Shown here one piece after another: positions 1-5,339 of a stretch of DNA of 5,469 bases (position 1 is the first letter of the stretch; each line of letters opens with the position of its first letter). This DNA is from Comamonadaceae bacterium (GTDB taxonomy: Bacteria; Pseudomonadota; Gammaproteobacteria; Burkholderiales; Burkholderiaceae_C). The notes beneath the pieces are model-generated. The model worked only from the letters and a program-made list of their open reading frames with translations. It was not told the DNA's origin and did no database searches. Both the position numbers and the translations under genes were made by a program. The stretch lies in contig CANHKH010000254.1 in NCBI GenBank assembly GCA_947460165.1, positions 1 to 5,469 of the forward strand. Direction: 5' to 3'.

Positions 1-664
1 CGATATGGCCACCGAGCAAGTCATTGAGCGCTGGTGCACCACCGCGGTAAGGCACGTGAGCGATGTCAAGCCCCGCCGCTGCCTGCAAGGCTTCAAGACA
101 CAGGTGTCCCATGGTGCCATTGCCAGCGGTACCGCACTTGTACTTGCCCGGGTTGGCCTTGGCCAGCGCCAAAAACTCTTGGAACGACTTGGCCGGAAAA
201 GTAGGCAGCGCGGTCACAACGATAGACACTTTGGCCAAGGTTGACACAGCGATAAAGTCTTTGGCAGGGTCGTACGGGACGTTAGGCTGAGCGTAGCGGC
301 TGACGACAAGGTCGCTCAGATTGCCAAGCCCGATGGTGTGGCCATCGGCAAGTGCACGGGCAGCGGCCGTCATCCCGATCACACCGCCAGCACCTGCACG
401 GTTTTCCACGACCACAGACTGACCAAGCGTTTTGGCCAGCGGCACCGAAAAAATACGGGCCAAAATGTCTGTGTTGCCACCGGGCGGGTTGGGGACAATC
501 AGCGTGATGGCCTTGCTCGGATAGGTGGGCTGCGCCTGCAAGGTCGCGGGAAAACTCCCAGCCACCGCGACCGCAGAAGCTGCGCCAAGCAGGGTGCGGC
601 GAGTGAGCGGGACCTTGGTCAAGCTGTCGATAGAGTGCATGGATGGGTCAGTGATGGGTTTCAT
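1..664 (-). CDS. Bug/TctC-family tripartite tricarboxylate transporter receptor (partial, C-terminus off the left edge)
   Basis: Reading the complement from ATG at 662-664 gives 221 codons with no stop before the edge. Family members run to about 320-330 residues, so roughly the last 100 are missing. Seen: a twin-arginine motif (TRRTLLG, residues 21-27), then an Ala/Val-rich core and a likely cleavage after Ala44. The mature start has the family pattern YPSKAITLIVPNPPGG (48-63) followed by TD and AR; then VVVENRAGAGG (84-94), DGHT, a Gly-rich GTAGNGT stretch, and HVPYRGGAPALNDLLGG near the edge. Known for the family: periplasmic receptors that bind small carboxylates or similar acids for TTT permeases, often encoded alone without permease genes. 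The ligand cannot be predicted. A second in-frame ATG at 638-640 is possible; I prefer 664 because GAGA lies upstream and nothing like a ribosome site precedes 640. Third-position G/C bias looks weaker than in the ATP-grasp gene. Confidence 0.93.
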   Translation of the reverse strand, partial: MKPITDPSMHSIDSLTKVPLTRRTLLGAASAVAVAGSFPATLQAQPTYPSKAITLIVPNPPGGNTDILARIFSVPLAKTLGQSVVVENRAGAGGVIGMTAAARALADGHTIGLGNLSDLVVSRYAQPNVPYDPAKDFIAVSTLAKVSIVVTALPTFPAKSFQEFLALAKANPGKYKCGTAGNGTMGHLCLEALQAAAGLDIAHVPYRGGAPALNDLLGGHI

Positions 665-733
665 GAAATGTCTCAGGTCTTGATGTATCGAAGCAGCGCA
701 GTGGTCAAACTTGCCAAGCAATCTAACGCCTGT

Positions 734-754
734 TGAAAGGCAAACGCCCTTTCA
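734..754. repeat. Inverted repeat in the presumed leader of the Bug/TctC gene
   Basis: TGAAAGG (734-740) and CCTTTCA (748-754) form a perfect 7-base inverted repeat around a 7-base loop. There is no T-run on either side, so it does not look like an intrinsic terminator. It lies about 70 bases before the start at 664 and could be an operator or an RNA hairpin in the leader. Nothing else supports a role. Confidence 0.35.
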
Positions 755-770
755 CAACCAGCGAAGCCTG

Positions 771-798
771 AGCTTAGACCAAATGATCAGACCGTCAA
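771..798 (-). promoter_or_regulatory. Weak sigma70-like promoter candidate for the Bug/TctC gene
   Basis: On the complement, TTGACG (793-798) matches the -35 consensus at five of six positions. It is separated by 16 bases from TAAGCT (771-776), which matches the -10 at only three of six. The spacer carries two GGTCT copies (complement of AGACC at 776-780 and 789-793) around a TGATCA palindrome, which could be an operator. It would leave a leader of about 100 bases before the start at 664. Inference from pattern only. Confidence 0.3.
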
Positions 799-853
799 AC
801 AGCCTTCGGGCCGCTTTATGCGTCTGGGTCTGCCAAAACTGACTAAGCGCCTG

Positions 854-866
854 GTCAGCAGCTGAC
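854..866. repeat. 13-base perfect palindrome GTCAGC-A-GCTGAC
   Basis: Two 6-base arms flank a single A, giving a compact dyad typical in size for a dimeric regulator's site. It lies between the end of the 131-residue protein gene (910) and the promoter candidate near 771-798, which it could serve as an upstream operator. The rest of 665-909 shows no coding signal on either strand. Chance occurrence is possible. Confidence 0.3.
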
Positions 867-892
867 ACCGACAGACCACATGGAGATGATTC

Positions 893-909
893 GCCAAGCC
901 CCGCTTGGC
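893..909 (-). terminator. Hairpin touching the stop codon of the 910-1305 gene
   Basis: GCCAAGC (893-899) and GCTTGGC (903-909) form a perfect 7-base stem with a 3-base loop, starting at the base right after the TGA (910-912) on the minus strand. The position fits a 3' end or stabilising hairpin. What follows on the transcript is GAATCATCT, not a T-run, so factor-independent termination would be weak at best. Confidence 0.4.
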
Positions 910-1305
910 TCAACCCACCACCCACTGCGCGTCCACCAAGCGCACGCGGTGGTCCACGTAATACCCCCCAAACTCGGTGTATTTCAAGGCCGCGCAGCCG
1001 CAGCGGGTGCAGGTGTAGACATCGCAGCGGTTGAAGGGGAAAAAGTCCAGCGCGATGGGCGCTTGGGGGGAGTCGTAGCGTGTGCCCTGGGGGTGGTATT
1101 CCTCAAAGCTGGCTTCGGTTTGCCCCTCGGGCAGGGGCTGGCGCAAGGTGCCTGCACCGCGCATGTGCTGCTCGGGCCAGCGCTCGTTGCTCACGCTGTC
1201 CCAGCCCAGGCAGGCACGCAGGGCGCATTGGCACTGGCTGGGTGGGGTTTGCGCCAGGCGCTGGAGTTGGCCGGCGTCAAGCTGGGGCATTGGGGCATCG
1301 TTCAT
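910..1305 (-). CDS. Conserved-looking small cysteine-containing protein, unknown function
   Basis: The product has 131 residues from ATG at 1303-1305, with TGA at 910-912. I do not recognise a named domain. Visible: seven cysteines in two groups, CQC at 25-27 plus C32, and C94-x4-C99-x2-C102-x-C104 near the C-terminus. The second group is followed by an aromatic/charged tail (YTEFGGYYVDHR, 109-120). The paired clusters could bind zinc or another metal; that is inference. There is no signal peptide or membrane segment, so it is probably cytoplasmic. An in-frame ATG at 1363-1365 would add 20 residues, but that extension is His/Pro-rich and unlike the body. I prefer 1305, whose GAAG lies about 8 bases upstream. 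Strong G/C third-position bias supports real coding. A separate gene from the Bug receptor downstream: the gap is 245 bases with a hairpin at the stop. Confidence 0.75.
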   Translation of the reverse strand: MNDAPMPQLDAGQLQRLAQTPPSQCQCALRACLGWDSVSNERWPEQHMRGAGTLRQPLPEGQTEASFEEYHPQGTRYDSPQAPIALDFFPFNRCDVYTCTRCGCAALKYTEFGGYYVDHRVRLVDAQWVVG

Positions 1306-1408
1306 CAGGGGCTTCACAAGGCTGGGTGGGTGTGGGTGCATCAAAAGAACGAATTGTCCTGGCAAAAACCCTCAAGCCCACCCCACAGCCGCTGGCTTTG
1401 AGGCGCTT

Positions 1409-1440
1409 GGGGCGCTTCGCCCCGCAGCCCGGCCTGGGCT
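1409..1440. repeat. Two adjacent GC-rich hairpins in the 1306-1616 intergenic region
   Basis: GGGGCG-CTT-CGCCCC (1409-1423) is followed two bases later by AGCCC-GGCCT-GGGCT (1426-1440). Neither is followed by a T-run on either strand. The region lies between divergent genes starting at 1305 (minus) and 1617 (plus), so promoters for both are expected here. I could not place a convincing -35/-10 pair for either. The hairpins could belong to either leader. Confidence 0.4.
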
Positions 1441-1455
1441 TAGGCCTGCACAAGA

Positions 1456-1550
1456 CGGAAATGTGTTTTCCGCCCATGAGCGCAATTCCTCAGGCTCTCC
1501 CTCTTGCCACCCGGTGCATGGGCTGCAACCCTTGCAGGCGCGGAAAACAC
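1456..1550 (+). promoter_or_regulatory. Structured leader candidate upstream of the substrate-binding lipoprotein gene
   Basis: GTGTTTTCCGC (1463-1473) and GCGGAAAACAC (1540-1550) form an 11-base perfect inverted repeat enclosing 66 bases. Inside is a second perfect hairpin, CTGCAA-CCC-TTGCAG (1523-1537). The left arm can instead fold locally with CGGAAA at 1456-1461 (loop TGTGT, partner 1467-1472). The right arm ends three bases before the terminator-like hairpin at 1554-1587. This layout (closing stem, inner hairpin, then terminator before a start codon) resembles a cis-regulatory RNA. I compared it with the thiamine-pyrophosphate riboswitch, given the NMT1/THI5-like gene downstream, and did not find its conserved CUGAGA and ACCUGAU elements. 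It matches no riboswitch class I know. Confidence 0.4.
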
Positions 1551-1589
1551 TGCGGCGGCTTTGCGCGCTGCGAGTCCGCCATTTTTTAG
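1461..1589 (+). CDS. Possible cysteine-rich short ORF or leader peptide (42 codons; 37 from the second ATG)
   Basis: An open frame runs from ATG at 1461 (or ATG at 1476) to TAG at 1587-1589. It encodes six cysteines in 42 residues, five of them as C19-x2-C22-x2-C25-x5-C31-x5-C37. All six cysteine codons are TGC or TGT. The stop falls in the T-run of the hairpin at 1554-1587, so a ribosome finishing the frame would cover the hairpin. Against reality: the ribosome-site match is weak (GACGGAA close to the first ATG), third-position G/C bias is lower than in neighbouring genes, and leucine uses CTC/CTT rather than CTG. It could be a leader peptide sensing cysteine supply, a small metal-binding protein, or chance. 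Confidence 0.3.
   Translation: MCFPPMSAIPQALPLATRCMGCNPCRRGKHCGGFARCESAIF
1554..1587 (+). terminator. Terminator-like hairpin with T-run ahead of the substrate-binding-protein gene (attenuator candidate)
   Basis: GGCGGCT (1554-1560) pairs with AG, a bulged T at 1575, and CCGCC (1576-1580) around a GC-rich loop. It is followed by A and six T's (1582-1587). This is the classic form of a plus-strand intrinsic terminator. All annotated genes to its left are on the minus strand, so it cannot be ending a normal upstream plus-strand gene. The next gene starts at 1617. It therefore either ends a short leader transcript or small RNA, or controls read-through into the lipoprotein gene. Confidence 0.6.
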
Positions 1590-1616
1590 AACCACAGATT
1601 CCCAAGGAAGCTTGCC

Positions 1617-2648
1617 ATGAAGTTTTTAAAGATCGCCCTGTCGGTGGCCACGGTCGCCCTGATGACGGGTTGCGCCTCCCTGCCCTCGTCGGTCAGCGCG
1701 CCCGCCGCCCCACAGACCTTGAAAGTCAATATCTTTCCAGGGGGCTTTAACTGGCCCATTTGGGTGGCCCAGGAGCAAGGCTTTTTTGCCAAGCAAGGGG
1801 TGGTGGTGCAAACCATCAACACGCCCAACTCGCGCGAGCAGCTGACGGGCCTGATCAATGGCCATTTTGAAATTGCCATGACGGCCGTGGACAACCTGCT
1901 GGCCTACCGTGAAGGCCAAGGCGCGGCCCCGGTGGACGGCAGCGGCCTGATTGCGGTAATGGGTTCAGACAATGGCTTTTTGCGCTTGGGCACGCGCAAA
2001 GGCATCAACAGCTTTGCCCAGCTCAAGGGCCAGGAGCTGTCAGTGGACGCGCTGACCACGGGTTACGCCTTTGTGCTGTTGGAGGTGCTCGAGCGCAACA
2101 ACCTGCAGCTCAACCGCGACTACACGGTGGTGACCGCCGGCGGCGTGCTGGCCCGCTACAACGACTTGGTGGCCGGCAAGCACGCGGGCACCATGCTGAT
2201 TGCGCCTTTTGACGTGCTGGCCAAGGAGCGCGGCGCCAATGTCATCAGCGACGCCTCGGCCGCACTGGGCGAGTACCAAGGCTTGGTGGCCGGCGTTCGC
2301 GAGACCTGGGCCCGCAACAACCGGCCCGCCATGGTGGGTTACATCCGTGGCTGGCGCGATGCGCTGGACTGGATGTACGACCCGCGCAACAAAGAAGCGG
2401 CCATTGCCATTTTCATGAAAAACGTCAATGGCGCCACCCGCCAAAGCGCTGAAACCTCGTATGGCATTTTGCTGGACCCTAAAAATGGCTTCACACGGGA
2501 CGCTGCCATCACAGTCAAAGGCGTGGAAACGGCCGTGCAACTGCGTGAAAAATACGGCAAGCCCATCAAAAAGCTGCAGCCCGTGCAAGCTTACATAGAC
2601 ACCAGCTACCACCAAGAAGCCAGCCGCTGGCGTTGGTTGGGGCGTTAA
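1617..2648 (+). CDS. ABC-type substrate-binding lipoprotein, NMT1/THI5-like (SsuA/TauA fold)
   Basis: The product is 343 residues. A ribosome site AAGGAAG (1604-1610) lies six bases before the ATG. The N-terminus is a lipoprotein signal: charged start, hydrophobic core, and lipobox LMTGC with the lipidated Cys19, then a Ser/Pro/Ala linker to about 32. The mature protein starts as a beta strand (LKVNIF) and has the family hallmarks WPIWVAQEQGFFAKQGV (46-62), a loop with AMTAVDNLLAY (88-97), and LKGQELSVDALTTGYAF (136-152). Family members deliver sulfonates, nitrate, thiamine precursors or other small molecules to an ABC importer; the ligand here is not predictable. In this Gram-negative setting it is likely anchored in the outer or inner membrane facing the periplasm. 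It stands alone: no permease or ATPase gene follows, and the next gene converges on it. A structured leader with a terminator-like hairpin precedes it. Confidence 0.9.
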   Translation: MKFLKIALSVATVALMTGCASLPSSVSAPAAPQTLKVNIFPGGFNWPIWVAQEQGFFAKQGVVVQTINTPNSREQLTGLINGHFEIAMTAVDNLLAYREGQGAAPVDGSGLIAVMGSDNGFLRLGTRKGINSFAQLKGQELSVDALTTGYAFVLLEVLERNNLQLNRDYTVVTAGGVLARYNDLVAGKHAGTMLIAPFDVLAKERGANVISDASAALGEYQGLVAGVRETWARNNRPAMVGYIRGWRDALDWMYDPRNKEAAIAIFMKNVNGATRQSAETSYGILLDPKNGFTRDAAITVKGVETAVQLREKYGKPIKKLQPVQAYIDTSYHQEASRWRWLGR

Positions 2649-2652
2649 AACC

Positions 2653-2664
2653 CCTGGCTCCAGG
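2653..2664 (-). terminator. Weak terminator candidate between the convergent genes
   Basis: On the complement, downstream of the alpha-E gene's stop, CCTGG-AG-CCAGG is followed by GG and TTTT. The stem is short and the loop tight (four bases if the inner pair opens). Only 27 bases separate the two convergent stop codons, so one element may serve both directions. Low confidence. Confidence 0.3.
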
Positions 2665-2675
2665 CCTGCACCCCA

Positions 2676-3632
2676 TCAAGCCGGCATCAAAAACTCCCGG
2701 CTGATGTGGGCGCCTATGTCGTTGACACGGTCTAAAAACTGGGTCAAAAACGCGTGCAGGCCGGTGGCCAAAATCTCGTCAATGCGGGCGAACTCCAGGT
2801 CTGAGCGCAGCTTGCCGGCCTGGCGTTTGGACTCGCTGTCTGGCCGGCTGGCCAGCAAGCTCAAGTTGCTCATGACCTCGTTCATGCAGCCGAGCAGGGA
2901 GCGCGGCATGTCGGCCCGCAAAATCAGCAGTTCGGCCACGCGCTCGGGCCGAATCACGTCGCGGTAGACCTTGCGGTAGACCTCAAAAGCCGAGACGCTG
3001 CGCAAAATGGCGCTCCAATGGTAGAAGTCAAAGTCTTGGTCTTTCTCGCTGTCCACACCCACAAATTCTGATTCGGCGGCGTGAAACTTGACGTCAATCA
3101 GCCGGGCCGTGTTGTCGGCGCGCTCTAAAAAAGTGCCCAGGCGCAAAAAGTTCAGCGCCTCGTCTTGCAGCATGGTGCCCACGGTGACACCGCGCGAGAG
3201 GTGCGAGCGGAACTTGACCCATTCAAAAAAGCTGCCTGCATCGCGCTCTAGCGCGCCGCCTTGGAGCATGCGAACCACCTCCAAGTAGGTTTGGTTCTGG
3301 GTTTCCCACACTTCTGTGGTGAGCGTGCCGCGCACGGCGCGGGCGTTTTCGCGGGCAGCCCGCAGGCACGAGATGATGCTCGACGGGTTTTGCTCGTCGC
3401 GGACCATGAAGTCCATCACCGCCCGAGGCGCCACGTCTTGGCCGTGCTTGGCTGCATAAAAAGGCGTGAGCTCGCTGATGGACAGCAGCCCCTGCCAGCC
3501 CGCCAGCGTGGCGTCTGCCGACTGGGGCAGCAAGGAGGTTTGGTAGTTGACGTCCAGCATGCGCGCGGTGTTCTCGGCGCGCTCGGTGTAGCGGGACATC
3601 CAAAACAGATGGTCGGCGGTCCTGGACAGCAT
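2676..3632 (-). CDS. Alpha-E domain-containing protein
   Basis: The product is 318 residues, about the full length for the family, and almost entirely helical in character. The N-terminus MLSRTADHLFWMSRYTERAEN is the family signature. A second copy of the same signature lies at 167-181: ERAENTARMLDV (17-28) resembles ERADNTARLIDV (170-181), with the glutamate, arginine and asparagine conserved, so the protein appears to be an internal duplication. There is no signal peptide or catalytic motif I can name. Known of the family: alpha-E proteins are encoded beside circularly permuted ATP-grasp proteins and are thought to help them make a peptide or amide product; the biochemical role is not established. 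It is the second gene of the operon, 31 bases after the ATP-grasp stop, with AAAGAG (complement of 3637-3642) just ahead of the ATG. The start matches the conserved family N-terminus. Confidence 0.95.
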   Translation of the reverse strand: MLSRTADHLFWMSRYTERAENTARMLDVNYQTSLLPQSADATLAGWQGLLSISELTPFYAAKHGQDVAPRAVMDFMVRDEQNPSSIISCLRAARENARAVRGTLTTEVWETQNQTYLEVVRMLQGGALERDAGSFFEWVKFRSHLSRGVTVGTMLQDEALNFLRLGTFLERADNTARLIDVKFHAAESEFVGVDSEKDQDFDFYHWSAILRSVSAFEVYRKVYRDVIRPERVAELLILRADMPRSLLGCMNEVMSNLSLLASRPDSESKRQAGKLRSDLEFARIDEILATGLHAFLTQFLDRVNDIGAHISREFLMPA

Positions 3633-3663
3633 GCAGCTCTTTCTATTGTGTGGGAAGGCTTGC

Positions 3664-5190
3664 TCAGTTCAGGCCACCGGCCAGCGCCTTGAGCAGGTCG
3701 GCGTCGGTCTTCACCAGCGGGGTTGAGCGGGGTTTGGCTGACTGGGCCGCGTCGGCCTCCAAAATCCAGGTGTCTTTGGTGCCGCCGCCTTGCGAGGAGT
3801 TGACCACCAGCGAGCCGTCTTGCAGCGCCACCCGCGTCAGCCCGCCCGGCACCATTTGCACCTGCTTGCCCGACAGCACAAAGGGCCGCAAGTCAATGTG
3901 GCGCGGTGCAATACCGCTTTCTACATAGGTGGGGCAGGTGGACAAGCTGAGCGTGGGCTGGGCAATGTAGCCTGCGGGGTTGGCCAGCAAGGCTTGGCGG
4001 AAATTGTCAATTTCAGCCTGGCTGGCGGCCGGCCCCACCAGCATGCCGTAGCCGCCCGCGCCATGCACCTCTTTGACCACCAGGTCTTGGAGGTGGGCCA
4101 AGGTGTACTGCAGGTCCTTGGCCTGGCGGCACTGGTAGGTGGGCACGTTCTTGAGAATGGGTTTTTCGCCCAGGTAAAACTCAATCATCTGGGGCACGTA
4201 GGGGTAGATGGACTTGTCGTCTGCCACCCCCGTGCCTATGGCGTTGCACACCGCCACATTGCCTGCTCGATAGGCCTTGAGCAGGCCGGCGCAGCCCAGG
4301 GTGGACTGCGGCCTGAAGGCCTCGGGGTCTAGAAAGTCGTCGTCCACCCGGCGGTAAATCACGTCCACCCGGCGCGGCCCGCGCGTGGTGCGGGTGTAGA
4401 TGACATCGTCCTTCATGAACAGGTCTTGGCCCTCCACCAGTTCCACGCCCATTTGCTGAGCCAAAAAAGCGTGCTCAAAGTAGGCCGAGTTGTACATGCC
4501 GGGCGTGAGCACCACCACGCGGGGCTCGCTCAGGCCGGCTGGGGCCATGGCGCGCAGGGTTTCGAGCAGCAGGTCGGGGTAATGGGCCACGGGCGCCACC
4601 CGGTTTTTGGCAAACAACTCGGGGAACAGCCGCATCATCATTTTGCGGTCTTCCAGCATGTAGCTCACGCCAGAGGGCACGCGCAGGTTGTCTTCCAGCA
4701 CGTAGTACTCGCCCTCGCCTTGGGCGTTGGGGGCGCGCACGATGTCTATGCCGCTGATGTGCGAGTAAATGTCGCCGGGCACCTTCAGGCCCATCATCTC
4801 TGGCCTGAACTGCGCGTTGTGCAGCACCTGCTCGGCCGGCACCACGCCGGCACGCAAGATGTCTTGGTCGTGGTAAACGTCATGGACAAAGCGGTTGAGC
4901 GCGGTGACGCGCTGCACCAGCCCGGCTTCCATGGTGGCCCACTCCTGGGCGGGGATGATGCGGGGAATCAGGTCAAAGGGGATCAAGCGCTCGGTGCCCG
5001 CGCCCTCCTCGTCTTTGGCGCCATAGACCGCAAAGGTGATGCCCACGCGGCGAAAAATCATTTCAGCCTCTTCGCGGCGGGCCTGCATGGCCTGGTCGGC
5101 CTGTTGGGCCAGCCAGCGCTGGTAGCTCTGGTAATGCGGGCGCACCTGTTGGCGGCCGTCGTGCATTTCATCAAAGTGGGGGCTGCTCAT
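3664..5190 (-). CDS. Circularly permuted type 2 ATP-grasp protein
   Basis: The product is 508 residues, near full length. The N-terminal part (to about residue 125) is a helical lead-in common in the family (PFDLIPRIIP, 71-80; HDVYHDQDIL, 103-112). The permuted ATP-grasp core follows: VLEDNLRVPSGVSYMLEDR (164-182) with the likely metal/nucleotide acidic residues, VIYRRVDDDFLDP (277-289), NAIGTGVADDKSIYPYVP (316-333), VVKEVHGAGGYGMLVG (371-386) resembling a glycine-rich loop, YIAQPTLSLST (408-418), and HIDLRPFVLSG (431-441) with VVNSSQGGGTKDTW (462-475). Such enzymes are predicted amide-bond-forming ligases using ATP and an acyl-phosphate intermediate; the substrate is unknown. It is cytoplasmic, with no signal. 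It is the first gene of the operon with the alpha-E gene. The start at 5190 has GGAG ten bases upstream (complement of 5201-5204), a slightly long spacing; M9 is a less likely alternative. Confidence 0.95.
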   Translation of the reverse strand: MSSPHFDEMHDGRQQVRPHYQSYQRWLAQQADQAMQARREEAEMIFRRVGITFAVYGAKDEEGAGTERLIPFDLIPRIIPAQEWATMEAGLVQRVTALNRFVHDVYHDQDILRAGVVPAEQVLHNAQFRPEMMGLKVPGDIYSHISGIDIVRAPNAQGEGEYYVLEDNLRVPSGVSYMLEDRKMMMRLFPELFAKNRVAPVAHYPDLLLETLRAMAPAGLSEPRVVVLTPGMYNSAYFEHAFLAQQMGVELVEGQDLFMKDDVIYTRTTRGPRRVDVIYRRVDDDFLDPEAFRPQSTLGCAGLLKAYRAGNVAVCNAIGTGVADDKSIYPYVPQMIEFYLGEKPILKNVPTYQCRQAKDLQYTLAHLQDLVVKEVHGAGGYGMLVGPAASQAEIDNFRQALLANPAGYIAQPTLSLSTCPTYVESGIAPRHIDLRPFVLSGKQVQMVPGGLTRVALQDGSLVVNSSQGGGTKDTWILEADAAQSAKPRSTPLVKTDADLLKALAGGLN

Positions 5191-5242
5191 GAACTCGGTT
5201 CTCCGCGGGATGGTCCTCGACTGTGAAGACTCTGATTGTCAA

Positions 5243-5262
5243 CAAGCTTAGCAAGGAGCTTG
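5243..5262. repeat. Inverted repeat in the upstream region of the ATP-grasp operon
   Basis: CAAGCT (5243-5248) and AGCTTG (5257-5262) form a 6-base dyad with an 8-base centre, about 55-70 bases before the ATP-grasp start. A perfect TTGACA occurs nearby on the complement (5236-5241) but has no acceptable -10 at the usual spacing, so I call no promoter. The dyad could be an operator. Weak evidence. Confidence 0.3.
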
Positions 5263-5279
5263 CCAATTGAACATGCGGG

Positions 5280-5331
5280 CCTGCCTGGGGGGCATGGGGC
5301 TGTTTCACCTGATCTGAGCGCGCCAGGCAGG
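5280..5331. repeat. 9-base inverted repeat after the right-edge gene
   Basis: CCTGCCTGG (5280-5288) is repeated in inverse as CCAGGCAGG (5323-5331), with 34 bases between. It starts eight bases beyond the stop of the right-edge gene on the minus strand. It could form a large stem-loop at that transcript's 3' end, but there is no T-run. Together with the dyad at 5243-5262 it accounts for most of the structure in the gap 5191-5339. Confidence 0.35.
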
Positions 5332-5339
5332 GGGCTGGA

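Noticed and set aside
1474..1580. TPP (thi box) riboswitch upstream of the NMT1/THI5-like gene
   Set aside because: A short ACCCTTG stretch is reminiscent, but the conserved CUGAGA and ACCUGAU elements and the three-way junction layout are missing.
880..1750. Long plus-strand open frames over 880-1401, 1080-1589 and 1082-1750
   Set aside because: They lie opposite or overlap the well-biased minus-strand gene at 910-1305 and the start of the lipoprotein gene, and show low-complexity, shadow-like composition. Only the last part (1461-1589) is kept, as a short candidate.
3790..5226. Plus-strand open frames of 180 and 266 codons opposite the ATP-grasp gene
   Set aside because: They are complementary-strand shadows of a strongly G/C3-biased gene, His/Val/Ala-rich, with no family features.
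5236..5241. Perfect TTGACA -35 box ahead of the ATP-grasp operon (complement)
   Set aside because: No plausible -10 hexamer follows at 15-19 bases, so I do not call a promoter from it.
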